Positions 43,744 through 55,927 of a stretch of 64,000 nucleotides of DNA are shown here, piece after piece; position 1 is the first letter of the stretch, and every line of letters starts with the position of its first letter. A program made the translations under genes and the position numbers. The stretch spans positions 16,784,478-16,848,477 of the forward strand of contig CM043961.1 in assembly GCA_014529385.2 (NCBI GenBank), written 5' to 3'. Origin of the DNA: Adiantum capillus-veneris (lineage: Eukaryota; Streptophyta; Polypodiopsida; Polypodiales; Pteridaceae). Below the pieces are notes generated by a model. The model was not told the DNA's origin and searched no databases. It was given only the letters and a program-made list of their open reading frames with translations.

Positions 43744-46156
43744 AGACGTCTTGAGGCACCTGAAATTCTCAAGATGGAATCATGGAAGTTGTTGTCATGG
43801 CTTGGACCAATCCTTCTCATGATGACAGCTTTTGTAATAGATTTATAATAAGATTATTATAGATACTTTAATATTAAATTCAATCTCTCATTTAAGAGTA
43901 TTAAACTCTTAAGTAGAAGAATCTTACTAATAATACTCCTCATTGTCAACAATTATGGAGTCAAAGCAAGAGCAGTCAATCATCTCAATTGAGTCATATG
44001 ATAGTCACTCATCAACAAAGTCCATTGCTCCCTCAACACAAGAGTAGAAATAGTATTGAGGACACAATGCTTGGAAGATATGTTCTTAATGTGAATCAAA
44101 CTGCCATTGACACATAAACCTATGGAGCGGGAAATAAGAGTATGGTTCAACAACCAATATACCATGCCATTTAAAATTGTGGTATCATGAGTCAGCAATC
44201 ACCATCACCGGACTCCGCCCGCTTCTTGCCGAGAACATGGAGATCTATGAGTAGGTATTGAAGACCTCGGCAACCTATTTCATTAGGTGGAGAATCCACC
44301 TTCCTCAAAGCTCTTGAGGATAATGAGAAGGACCACAAGAATTTTCAAGCCTAGTGTAACAATTTGGATTACGTATCTTTATCCCTTCTTAATTATTTTA
44401 ACTAAAAAACCTATAGAAAAGCTAGCTTAGGGATTGCAATTTAGCTGCATCACATTGGTGGTTGCATCCCCTTGTGGTTTTATTTGGCTTGTATAAATTT
44501 CATATATTCATTACATAAGGGTTATAGACACTACCCATTCTATATGCATGTGGTAAGACCTCCCTGAGTGTTTGCATCAAGTTTCCTAAAAGACAAAGTT
44601 TTTAGGTACAAATCAACCTCACAAACTCATACGAGAAATGTTGCTCAAGTTAGTCTCATCTTCCACCTATCTACAACCTCTGCTACCTACATCACATCAC
44701 ACCTATGCAACAATCACCAAAGTAAGAGCATGTTGTGTCATCCACACTTACCAAGGCTAGGTAATCCCTAGGGCATAGTTAGCTAGGTTAGAATGTTGAG
44801 CTTGAGGGAAGGTGTTGAAATAAAACCTCAACATTAGATCCATGTACTAGTTGGAGCCATAGTCTCTCAAACACCCCCATGCATAGCATACCTCATTGAT
44901 TAGGTCATGCAGTATCCCTTTGTACATGGCTATATAAACATTATTTCTCTCATAATCTAAAGCTTGAACTCTCTTTCCCTTGTGTGTACCTTGTTGTCTT
45001 GAGTGTTATTTCTGTAAATAATTCTAATATGTGTTAACTAATCCCGCAAGGATCTTCCAAGATCCTAATTAATCAAACATGTGTGCACTCTTATTTGAGA
45101 GCTTCAAAATGAGTTTCAAGATCAAGGTACCAAAACTAAAGTTCACTGATGAGAACTTCAAAACGTGTTTATTTTGGTAACATAAGGATAAGCACCAATA
45201 ACAAAAATAAATGTCTAGCACATCTAAAAGAGAATATTTTGGAGCAATACAACCCTCTTAAACAATTCTACTTAATTTTTTAAAAAAAATCTTATAACTT
45301 TTGTAAACAATTCTCTTCATTTTTTCTCTTAGCTTAAATTCTTTCCATTAAAAAAATATCAACAAACCACTTGTGACTTGATGTTTTTGCATAAAATTGA
45401 ATGAGATTTGATATGCAAACATTTTGATCATATAATACTAAGTACATCCTTGTGGATTTTATATTTTTGTATGCCTTTACCTAACAGTTGGAAGCATTGA
45501 TGCGTCTTATCTTATTGTGCTTAACTGCTCAGATGAAAGACATGTGGAAATGGTGTTGGTGCTATATCAATGTTCTTAATTGCCTTTTCCTTTAGTTTTT
45601 TTGGCCTTATCATCTCCAGTGTTTCATTTTTTAATAGAAAAACATAGGTTTCTTGCCTTAGAATGAGTTTAAGGCTACTCTAAAAATATTGAGTAACTTG
45701 TTATACCGTATTCTTAATTTGATGCCATTTTCTTTTGCACCTAACTTTGAATGTGATACAATTTTGGGTATCCTTATGACTCTCAAATCCCAGTAAAAAA
45801 AATCAGAATGGACAAAAAATTTATATAGATGGACGAATGGAAATGTTGTTTTTATAGAATCCCATTAGATAGATCAAAGACTTGATGTTCCCATCAATTA
45901 CAATGGGAATATGTATGTTTAGAAAGATGGAGTCATGTATTTGGTTGTATTGGACCCTTCGAAAGTTTTAGAAATGGAAATGAGTGGAACCAAAGACAAT
46001 GTAGTGACTGAGATGAAAGAGAAACCCCCCAAAGACATAAGGAGACAAGAAAAATGTTTGATATATCTCATGGTGTCTATATTTTAACCTGTGGCATAAG
46101 TATAGGGTCATATACAAGAGTCGATAGTGGATATTGAGCCTACTATTCACCATATT
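43740..46156. other. Gene-free retroelement debris
   Basis: No intact frame. A segment starting TGTTGAAATAAAACCTC (about 44,814) and running to the aagatcctaattaatc region (about 45,075) has the look of an LTR, but no partner is in the window. The last bases before 46,157 read, in one frame joined to 55,921 onward, as a gypsy gag relic (see 55,928). Confidence 0.4.
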
Positions 46157-46164
46157 ACCCTAAT
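46157..46164. repeat. Left 8-bp target duplication ACCCTAAT
   Basis: Identical to 55,920-55,927. The next outer bases differ (t versus c), so the duplication is exactly 8 bp. Confidence 0.92.
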
Positions 46165-46234
46165 GGGGGGATATTTCTAGGCGAGCACTTTTTGGCAAGC
46201 GCTTTTTAGGAATCAGGTAAGCATATTCCTAAAA
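46165..46234 (+). repeat. Left TIR
   Basis: Starts GGGGGGATATTTCTAGGCGA. It aligns to the right TIR along its whole length (shared GCTTTTTARGAATC and ATTCCYAAAA blocks). It contains three spaced copies of a GGCRAGC-like motif (46,180, 46,194, 46,215). Confidence 0.9.
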
Positions 46235-46275
46235 AGATTCTCTCTTCCTCTTTGTGGACTATCTCTATCTGTCTC

Positions 46276-46278
<3 letters not shown>

Positions 46279-46327
<49 letters not shown>
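46279..46327. repeat. (GA)n run inside the left end
   Basis: A 49-bp GA dinucleotide run, 45 bp inside the TIR. A similar run lies inside the right end in the same, not inverted, orientation. Confidence 0.95.
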
Positions 46328-46329
<2 letters not shown>

Positions 46330-46483
46330 ACATAGAGAGAGAGAGTTGAGACACAGTCAAAGATATGGAAGCTAGACAAATTGTTTCAAAAACAATATAG
46401 CCAAGGGTACTTAAAACAAGAACTCCCATTAATAATAAAAAAGTTACATTTTATTAAACTTGCATTACATAAACAAGAAGTGT

Positions 46484-46810
46484 TCATCTTCTGGAAGGCC
46501 CGGTTTTAGTAGTTGATGTGCTCCCTTCGATTGGCATATTAAGATTCACCACGTTGCTTAGTTGCTGCCTCATTTCCTCCTCATCCTCCTCTGTGATGAG
46601 CCCAATCTTCTTCCAGCAAGAGAAAGCTAATTGTCCCGTCTCGTTCAAATTGATTAAGCTCCGCATATTGAGTTCCTTGCGGCACTGATAGAGGCGATAC
46701 ACGTTGATGGTTGCCTTGAGAGCCTAACGAAAGCAGTCGGCTCTATACAATGCCTCGGCTTCCATGGCATCCCACGCAGACTTTATTTTACTCTCAAGAT
46801 CGTCGAACAT
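46484..46810 (-). pseudogene. Small transposon ORF, about 108 aa, with one TAG
   Basis: ATG at 46,810 (MFDDLESKIKSAWDAMEAEA), an in-frame TAG at 46,724-46,726, then ALKATINVYRLYQCRKELNM and an acidic stretch (TEEDEEEMRQQL) to the stop at 46,484. The protein is helical, with no domain recognised. Its place behind the transposase gene on the same strand suggests an accessory transposition protein. Confidence 0.5.
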
Positions 46811-47136
46811 CGTGAAAGAAGGAGAGGTGTGCTTGGAAGCTAGTGGACGCTTTCACAAAAATAACTCAAGCTATAGCAATTTATAGCCACTGTGGAATTA
46901 TAAAAGTATGTAAAAATGTCTTCATACACACTTTAATCTTTTTCACTAAATAGTTGATTGACAATTGGTAATATTATATTATTTTATACACGATTTGACA
47001 CATAAACAACCAGTACTCAAATATGAAAAAAAGTTGCAAATGAATGTATCCAAATGTGACCATCCTAAGATAAAATTAGAAAGTAGTACAATTGTTTAGG
47101 TAAAGCATACTAAGAAAAAGTGAGCATTGTCAAATG

Positions 47137-50100
47137 CTATGCATCCATGCCTGGATAAGTCCGACTCAATGCCCTGAATATATCAACATCTGCCAGGATT
47201 GGTTGATGGATAAACATGTTCTCATTTTGGCTTAGCCCTAGCACACGCAGATAAATAAAATACAAATGTTTACATGCAAGATATGGTTTTTGCTTTGACA
47301 CCCGTTCCATGAAGTCTGGGCATGTGCACGATGGCTGGTTGCTAATACAAACTTTGTACATCCCAACATGACCATCTTCACTTTTCGTCTCTAGTTTGAA
47401 GACCTCACTAACACCATCTATTGCACATATCTCTTCTACGACCTTCGCTCTCAGGGCTAGTGCTAGACCGATGATCTTACGAGCAGCATCCTCAGAAATG
47501 GAAGTCCGATACCGTACACGCAGACCATCTCGCACTGTGGCTCTTGCACTACCTTCAGGAGTGGATGTATCTTTTGACTTGAAAGGAGAGTTTGTCATAT
47601 TTTGTTCTTGAGCAACTGGCGTTACATTAGATACTCCTTCTTTGCTTAGCTCCACTTGATACCCCCCTTCATGCAATATTTGCACCTCATCCTCCGATAG
47701 GTTGGTGCCCACATGCACAGGCCAAGTGTGTGGTGGATGCAGAGGCTGCGGTTCAATGTTATGGTCTACTATATGACAATGCAAGACATGATCCGGACAA
47801 AACCAAAACCATTGACGCACCACACCATTTGGATGTTTTCGATATCCTTCAAACGATGGGCTGGTATACCAAGGCTAGAACCTGCTATAGTGCATCCACA
47901 CCTGCGTCCGCCTCTTGGTGTGCCGCTACATGTGACCCTACTACCTTGTGGAGTTCGACGTATGGCCCACATTGCCTCATTGACCTTGCGCTCAACTACA
48001 TACTGCCCACCAGAACCTATACTTAGTTTTGGGGTTTGTGATATCCCTTCTTCTGCAAAGTTGATCTTATGTGGTCTTCCACACTTCTTGCGATCTTTGG
48101 TGACCGAGTTGTACTCAGGCCTATGTGATGCATCATCTTCCACGTTGATAACCTCATTTGGCTTCCGTTTTTGCCTTGATGTCTCCTTATCTCCTGTTAA
48201 TGGAGTTGGTTGTTTATACATTGGAGTGCCCTCAGTAGCCGCATTCACTACTCTTATCACTTGGCTAGGACAGTTTTCATGGCGTTCCGTAAGTTTTTGT
48301 ATTGATGGACCCTTCCCAATGTGTTTTCCATGGCTGTATGAAATGGCCTTTGTGCTCTGTAAGATGGAATTTGCAAGGTCGGTTGTACATGCATCATATA
48401 ATGATATGCGTTTACGGGAACCCTCCCCTGCTAGCCAGCTGCCATGCTTGCTCTTCGCAAGGTTAGTGCGTGGAGTGTTTGGTCCATCAGAGCTACTTTC
48501 TATGCATGTCATAATGCCACCCCAATGTGCAATACGAATTTCCCACCAACTAATCCATGAATCCATGTATGGAATGTTACGTTCTATGCAATGACCGTTA
48601 CGCCACCATTGGCGTATCAGACAAGCCTCTGCTGCTGCAGCCTCTTTTGTTGGTTCTTGCCTCCACTTCTCACACATTTCTTTGTGTGTGTGTTGAGAAG
48701 CTTGCACCATATACTTCATTGTGTGTTGATTCAAGATTTGCTTCCAATGAAAAAGAGAAGAACGCTCTCGGCCGCTCATTGTATTGGTCTTGTCACCACC
48801 ATTGAAAACAATTCGAACTGCATTCCAATTTGCTTGAGCTTCATCAGCCATGTAGCCAAAAAAAATTGCTTTGTCACACCCACATGATATCATTACATCA
48901 TTAAGGCACTTCCAAAACAAACATTGTGTTTCCATGTCTTCCTGTTTCATTTCACAAGTTGCAATAGTCAAAAGGTCCTGCATGCTGCAAACAAATTGTT
49001 TTAGAGAGAGTAAATGGAAAGCCACAAAGCTCTTAAGGTGTGCCATGTACCTTGGATCATAGACATGACAGGCCATAGTCACCCAATCGTTAATACGTCT
49101 GGTGTGATCAAACTAGATCCACGCATGTCGAAGATCACCATCCCGATCTTGTCTCATTCGGTTGACTAGGTCCACACCAGATGTTGGACCAATTGTGGAC
49201 ATTTTGAAGACATAACATTTCTCCCCCTCCATACCTTGACCAGGAAACCGACTTCCATGGAAAAACTCATATGTGCAGTCTCGCTTCAGTTTTAGGAGTG
49301 CATCAATGCCAAAAGATTCTTTGTCAACCCCTCTACGTAAAATAGATACTAACCTCCGAAACCTGTCAATGTTAAAAGTGTTTAGATAAAAAAATAATTT
49401 AGCATAGAGTTTTGCATCGAAATAAAAATCTAGGAAATGCTCATACCAGTTATCTTGCACCAATGGGCCCAACTCCTCAGCGATTGCAAATAACTGTTGC
49501 TCGCCTAAAATACCTTTGTTGGTGTTGTTGCGAAGAAGTGTTGTACTTATAATTTCTTTTGCCAAACACATTTGAACCTTCCTGGCTCCTGCATGTGGGT
49601 CAACAGTCAAAATCCTTTGCACCATCAGCTTGGTGTTGTCCGTTAGTGTTTTGGATGTACCACTGCGCACATCGTGTCGATGTGTGCCACGATGAATCAT
49701 GACTCTAGTGGCAATCTCATCGGATGGCATGACATAGTATACTACAGAAAGCAATTGCCTTACAAAAATGGCATGTAAGGCTCTTATCTCCAATCTTACA
49801 ATATTCCCCAGGTCCAGTTGCCTTTTGTATGTACCCGTTGAAATGACTTGTATTGGGAATATGGTAATTAACCAAGCGGACACATTGTTCATTCATGCAC
49901 TTGAGAGATCCTATGCAATGACTAAGACGCACTACACCTGGAAATACAATATTGGATGTAGTAGGCTTCGACCACAAATGAGGATCATACTTATGCTCCA
50001 TCGCATCCATATGGTGCAACTTTCCCATGGTAGGTGGAAATTCTAGAACGAGATCTCCATTGTAAGACCTTGGAATCTCTGTAACTTGTTCCACTACTTT

Positions 50101-50551
50101 TATTTGCATTAACAGCTTTGTCAATGTGCCCTTCTTCTCGGTCTGTAAGAGTTTTTGTCTTGTACTCCTTTTGAAGCTGTGAGGGCAAAACTCAAGGGGG
50201 GTTACATAGATCTATTAACTCTTTTGGACCGAATTGTATCTTTGACGGACTATCCACAATGGAAATGGAAATCATGCTAGGTGAGCCGGCATATTGTGTT
50301 TGATGAGATACGTTGACTTTGTATTTACGTGAAAGTTGCTCATCCAATACATAGATGAATTCACCCAAATTGTCGAGAGTCCTCTCAAGAGGCAAATTCA
50401 TTTCAATATCACCTACTTCGATAGCAGCATCTAAAGTTGTAAATTGCATTGGAGAAATTAATTCTAAAAGAAATGATTCAGATATTATGAATTTACCATT
50501 GTAAAAAGGATAAGAAAACTCTTTACCCAAGAAAAATAAAGAGCAAGCCAT
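47137..50551 (-). pseudogene. DDE-type transposase with zinc motifs and SWIM finger
   Basis: ATG at 50,551. After about 118 codons a frame change occurs at a C6 run (50,197-50,202). The following frame gives a Cys-rich zinc motif (SLKCMNEQC ... SLTCHFC) and, after a second frameshift near 49,740, IHRGTHRHDV, the H-x-H end of a WRKY-GCM1/FLYWCH-like finger. An in-frame TAG lies at 49,110-49,112 (AWI*FDHTRRINDW). The catalytic core includes TMACHVYDPR, an 84-bp intron, LLTIATCEMKQED and FGYMADEAQANWNAV (second Asp) followed by SSLFHWKQIL. A Lys-rich linker follows. The last part has a SWIM zinc finger, CTCPDFMERVSKQK...ACKH (C-x-C ... C-x-H), ending GMDA at 47,137. The layout is Mutator-like. 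Confidence 0.75.
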
Positions 50552-51359
50552 AATAATATGCTAAGAAAATAATTAAGCACAAGATCACAATGCATAAACT
50601 AAAACAAATTGATTATATAGTCACGTCTAATAAGTAGCCGTTATAACTTTAAAATTAATATTATTTTATTAATTTAAAAAATTAATGTTAAAAAATATGA
50701 AATATTTTTTAAAAAAATTGTTACAAAATATTTGTTTGTGACTGTGTGTGTGATCACGTGAATTTAGTAATTTTAATTTCTTTTTTAAATGTTTGTGTAA
50801 AAGAGATGTGTGAATAATCGAATGTATTAAGGATAGAGAAACGCTATCTAGAGGGAGAGGAGGACAAGGGGCACCAAGGCGAGCGGTCGGACCGGGCTGG
50901 AGCGTTTTGCGTGGACGAAAGCGAGGCACTAACGCAAGGGGGGCGGAGACACACACGTGCATCCGTGCAGCGTGTGTGTGTGTGTGCACACACACACACA
51001 CGCACACGTACACACGCACGTGTACGCACACACATGCACAGACGCGGACGTACCCACACACACACATGCCACCACACACACACGCGCGTACATGGGAACA
51101 CACACACACACACTTCTTTCTCTCACACACACAGTCACAAAAAAAACAAAAAAGAAATTAAAATTATTAAAAAAAATAAAAGCTTTATAAAGTGACCTTC
51201 TCTTCTTCATATTCTTCTTCTCTATTCTCTTTTGCTACAGAGATCTCTTTCTTTCTCTCTGTCAAGTTTCTTTTTGTTCACATCTCAAACTCCAACCTAC
51301 AAATTCTCATAAATCATCCTATATCTATTTCTTATAAATTATCCTTCTTTATCGCAAGC
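50552..51359. promoter_or_regulatory. Divergent promoter region with Z-DNA-prone tract
   Basis: 808 bp separate the ATGs of the transposase and the ParB-methyltransferase gene. From about 50,968 to 51,130 alternating purine-pyrimidine sequence (GT then CA, with CGCACGTGTACGC) forms a partly self-complementary tract. A TATA-like CTTTATAAAG lies at 51,181-51,192, upstream of the + gene, followed by a CT-rich leader. Confidence 0.6.
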
Positions 51360-54300
51360 ATGAGAACAAGAAACCAAACAAAAAATACTGGTGCAGTAGA
51401 TGAGGTTGATGTTACTACCTCACAAGAAGTACCTCCGTTAGGCACGCATGATACCCAACAATCTCAGGCATTGAGTTCTTTGGATCGCATTGTATCCATC
51501 GTAACTGGAGTGGCTAGAACATCACAATCAAGCGTCGGACCCAGTCATCGTGTGGAAACAGGTACCGCTATTGAAGATGTCAAAGACGAAGCGTTTGGAA
51601 ACGTTGTCGACAAACACATTTCTTTAGGTTGGGTGGATTCTCACAGAGTACCATACGATGGGAAACTTCCACGATTGCCTCTATGTCGACTTCTCTCAAA
51701 CCCCGCCATCCGCACGCATGATGACCATGTGGCCGATTTGCAACTCTCTATTGCAAACAAAAGCTACCAACCAACCATGGCAAGATTTATTGTTAGTGAA
51801 CGAATTCCTGGGGAGGATCACAAACAATTTACTCGTCGTGGTCACGCTGCGAGGGATCTTGCAATGTCATATGATTTGGATGAAGAGCTTCGCCAAATCC
51901 CCGAGCTTAGTCACATGGTCGAAAGGTACTTTGTGGTTTGGGATGGTAATCACCGATTGGAGGCATGGATACGGTGGATGCACTAGAATGACATTCCAAT
52001 TGAGAAAGCGCCAAAGGTGGAGTGCGTTCTAGTTGACTTTCAGCCCCATGAGGCAGCGGAGTTTCTATTGGTTTTGGGTATGATCAATAGGTGAGCCCTT
52101 TTTTTTTTTGCTAATGTAAATGCATCTTATTTTAAACTATATAAATTACAATCGATTGTTAAACAGGGCCACGAGGGTTTCAGTGCCTCACACAACTGCT
52201 CATGATATTTTCATGATGAGAAAGCTAGGGTTGGCGGACCCTACATCACTTTTGCAAAAATTCCCCGAAAGAGCGTGTTTGGCAGCAGAAAGGGCTTTGA
52301 ATTTTAGAGGTCCAAACAAGTCAAAGTGGCTAAAATTGCCAAAGGTTGTCCTTGCGCAACTACTTTGCAAGGTATGCTTGAAACCAATTGTATATGAGAA
52401 TATGTTTTGATTACAAAATCTTATTATGTGTATTTTGATTGAGTCTTTGGAAAATGATAGGAAGAGTTCGATCATATGTTTAGTAGTAAAACAGAAGGGC
52501 TGCCATCAAAAGGGAGTTTTGACTACGAGTTGGCACCTGACGCATACAAGAAAAGCATCAATCTAGCGCTATCTCAAACGGAGCAATACTTTATGCGCAA
52601 AGGGCTTGAGATAGCCACCATTGCAAATCCAGAGAATGGTAGCGATTTTTTCCAGAAATGTATTTCATTTACGGGTTGGGACGAGAAGACCACGAAAATG
52701 ATACCCTCGAGAGTGGCAGAGGTTGCGCGTGCACGCATTAGCCCAACAGAGTAAGTAAAAGTCGTTTAAATCATTGGATATATTTCTCTTTTTATTATGT
52801 AGCAATAAAAAATAAGTCTCGCTTTTCCTTTGATAGGAAGTGCCGATTGCTTGATTTGCTCCAAGGCGATGATGCATCCTTGAAGGAGAAGGGCATCGGT
52901 TTGATGGAGAAGGCCTGGATCCAGTGGCTTCGATATCACGTGTACTGGTGGTAGTTGGAAAGGTTAGATTTAGTGAACATTTGCACTAGCTAGCAATTTG
53001 TTATGTAACTTGTGACTTATGATTTGCTGTTGCAGGAGAGTGCTTGAGATGGCCGAGAAAATGGAGGCCGAGAATCATGATGTTGCTATCCAACATGAGA
53101 AGGCTGAAGGTAGGCATGGTTGCACACTTGCCCACACATTATTGACATACAGACGCAAGCACTTTGAGAAGGCCTTCAAGAAGTGGAGTGCTCAGATCAA
53201 GTCCACACATGAACCCGAAGAGCAACCCGATTTTGCTTGTACGGCACAACGCTTGTTGTACATGTTCGACATCTTTAATTGACAAATTAAGAATGTAGTA
53301 GGATACACTAATCTTGTTCTATGCAAATGAAAACATTGTGGTCTGTCTTGTAGAGATGCTCTTGTCTTTCCCATTCCCGAGCACCCCAGTGATGCATGGT
53401 GCAGGTCGGAGAGAGAGGAGACGGGCTTATATCCTGACGAGTGGATAGATGACTTGCGGCCAAAGGGAGCGTGGCTCAAGTGTCCTTGGTGGCTGGACTA
53501 CCCGGACAAGGAGTACCCACCCGAAGAGTAAGAGCTATACATAGGTATGCCTCTATATAGTTTTTACCTTTGCCATGAAGCAATAGAATATGGGCTCAAT
53601 AACTCTTCTTCTTTTAATTAATAGCAGAGCATAGTGCGTCACGGAAGAAAGCGGTTGTGATAGAGGATGCTCTATCTCCAAACACATAAAAGAAACCAGA
53701 GAAGAAGAAACAGACCTCAAGGAAAGACTCGGAAGCACAACCGGCTAACAAGCAACGTGGGAAGAGAAAGAAGAGGGCTGTAATTTCCAGCGACAGTGAG
53801 AGCGAGCATGTGGTTGTGGAGTATTTTGTAGAAGTTAGCGATAGTGCTCATAGCCTTGGTGCTATGAGTCACAGTGTACGGACACTATCCTTCACTCCCA
53901 GACCAGTGGGGGGAATCCAGGAGTCCCCTCCATGTTCACCATCACATGGTAAGGCTGCAGAGGACCTATCAGACATGGCCAGTGTTGTAGGAGATAACCA
54001 TCCAAGTACGTGAAAATGCTTAATGTTGTGTTGTTCTCTTTAGCATTTCTTGAAAGATATATTTGATTTTATGTTGCTACATACAGATATGCATGTAGAG
54101 CCACGCCACCTTGCAGTGCATGCTAGTGTCAAAGAGTTGACAAAAGCTATTCTAGATGTGTTGTGCAATGACAGGTAAGCCACGCTTATTGACAATCATA
54201 GTTATGTGCACACTTATAGTGCTAACAAAAATTGCGTGCAGTTCTATGCAGTCACTACGTAGATTCTTGGGCTCTCTATCAGGAACAGGGCAGATGAACC

Positions 54301-55622
54301 CCAGCTTAAGATTGGGTGGCGTACGTTTGGTGTACATGGCCTTTCCCTTACACACTAGGCCACATGCAGCTAACATGGGTGGGGTTCCTTTATGGAACCA
54401 ATGGGATAGTGACCTTGTGGATGCTGCATTCCTTCTGGCATCCGAGTTTCTTTTGGTGGATGGCATGATTGTGGTGACATGTCGTGCAGAACATCTTTCC
54501 ATTGTCACTTCGAAGGCAGAGGGAGCTCGTTTCCAGCTGTTGAGGATATTGTACTTACGGCTACCGGAGGCTAGTTGTACGACTGTTCATGACTATTTAG
54601 AGGGGGTATGTTATTTTTTTTGTTTTGATAATGAATAGTAACTTCGATGTTCGCGGGTCAAAAAATAATGTTTTACTTGCTCCCCGTAGGTTGGTACTTT
54701 GTTGCTAGCCATTTTTTCACCCCCTAGAACTGGTGGGTGTCGGCTTCCGAGGTACGATCGAGCGGATGGAGAGATTGCAGCAAATGTACGTGGCTTCTCT
54801 GCAGATGATGACATGTTGTGGGAGAAGCTACCAGGATCAGATTCCACACAGTGGACGCTTGATCGTATGGGTCGGCCTTATCGTAGAGGTGTTGAGAGGA
54901 GTCCAGCGTTTGCCAGGTGGTAGAAATTTTTTGGTAGTTTTTTTAATTGTTCCTATAAAATTATAGGTATAATAAATCTAAAGGTAACTTTCTTTTTGTA
55001 GATGGCTACTAGGTACCTTCACAGACATGGGAGATGATGTGTTGGATTGTTTTGCAGGAGTTGGGACATTGGCAGCACAATGTTTACTACTACGTAGACA
55101 TTGCATTAGTTGTGAGAAGGATTGTGCAGTTTTGAGTGCTTGTTTGGAGCCAGCTCAGCGCCTACCTTCCGATTTAGGCTCGACATTGATGTTTCATAGG
55201 AGTTTCAGAGCTCAGGTAGCTGAGCAGCGTCCGATCAGCTTCATCCGCTTGACCCACCGTTCCCGACACCACTCAGCAGTCAGGGCGGGGCAGTAGCAGC
55301 ACCATATCCCACTTTCACAGCCCCATTTTTGGCATGGCGTGCAATTGGGCCGTCTCCCATTGCATTCATTGCCTCCACATCTGAGGCCCCGCCCGGGGTT
55401 GATCCATTGCCTCTTTTACTGCCTGCAGCCCCCCCCCCACATATAGTTCATACCCTTTTCCATTTGGAGTAGTTCCCCCACCATTTGGTGCACTGCCCCC
55501 GTTTACACGACCTTTGTTTCCTCCCAGAGGATATGGCCCCCCACCGCCCTTCTTTCCTCCACGTCACCCATTATGTATCAACCCCCATATGTATTTACTT
55601 TGGATGCAATGGAACTCATAGA
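51360..55622 (+). pseudogene. ParB-like / DNA methyltransferase-like fusion gene, 11 exons
   Basis: Exons: 51360-52090, 52167-52371, 52461-52750, 52837-52962, 53036-about 53257, 53354-53527, about 53628-54005, 54087-54174, 54242-54605, 54690-54916 and 55002 to the end. Almost all have GT/AG ends and matching phase. The N-terminal half is ParB/sulfiredoxin-like (LPLCRLLS, QPTMARFIVSE, then YFVVWDGNHRLEAW). A central helical part is followed by a basic region (KKQTSRKDS, KQRGKRKKR) that should act as a nuclear signal. The C-terminal part has methyltransferase motif I VLDCFAGVGTLAAQ, then HCISCEKD. Upstream at the motif IV position is VYMAFPLHT instead of DPPY, with WNQWDSDLVDAAFLLASEF following. 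A frame change near 55,220 leads to a proline-rich tail (PPRGYGPPPPFFPPRHP) ending at a TAG at 55,620. In-frame stops: 51,984, 52,952 and 53,687. Confidence 0.72.
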
Positions 55623-55757
55623 TTTGGGGTTTGCTATTTGAAATAGACCGTAATTGTGTGTAAGGAACTTCTATTTCTCTTATTAATAGTGTATTGAATG
55701 ATTCGCCGGTATTTTTTGTTTGAATGTAAGTTGGTCGTGAAATGACAATCAAATTTA

Positions 55758-55760
<3 letters not shown>

Positions 55761-55814
<54 letters not shown>

Positions 55815-55833
55815 CAAGAGAGAGAGAGAGAGA
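55761..55833. repeat. (GA)n run inside the right end
   Basis: GA run with one interruption (gaaacaa), 18 bp inside the right TIR. Confidence 0.95.
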
Positions 55834-55851
55834 TGGGTAAATTGTCCCTTC

Positions 55852-55919
55852 TTTTGGGAATCCGCTCGCCCGATTCTTAAAAAGCGCTCGCCAGAAACTG
55901 CTCGCCAGAAATCGCGTCC
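55852..55919 (-). repeat. Right TIR
   Basis: In reverse complement it starts GGACGCGATTTCTGGCGAGC and continues with three perfect GGCGAGC motifs. It matches the left TIR at roughly four of five positions. Confidence 0.9.
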
Positions 55920-55927
55920 ACCCTAAT
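55920..55927. repeat. Right 8-bp target duplication ACCCTAAT
   Basis: Second copy of the duplication that borders the transposon. One copy is needed to keep the host relic in frame (YYPNAKEIDEHK). Confidence 0.92.

Larger units (their letters stand above)
46165..55919. mobile_element. 9.75-kb DNA transposon with SWIM transposase and ParB-methyltransferase genes
   Basis: The limits are set by the matching 8-bp duplications and by TIRs of about 70 bp. It holds three genes: a small - strand ORF, a - strand transposase gene, and a divergent + strand 11-exon ParB/DNA-methyltransferase gene. (GA)n runs sit just inside both ends. The 8-bp duplication, a transposase with zinc-binding motifs and a SWIM finger, and a cargo gene suggest a Mutator-related or neighbouring superfamily. 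The exact superfamily is not settled. All three genes carry stops or frameshifts, so this copy is inactive. Confidence 0.9.

Noticed and set aside
50669-51210. Cys/Val- or His/Thr-repeat proteins across the CA/GT tract
   Set aside because: Translations of the alternating dinucleotide tract in a promoter region.
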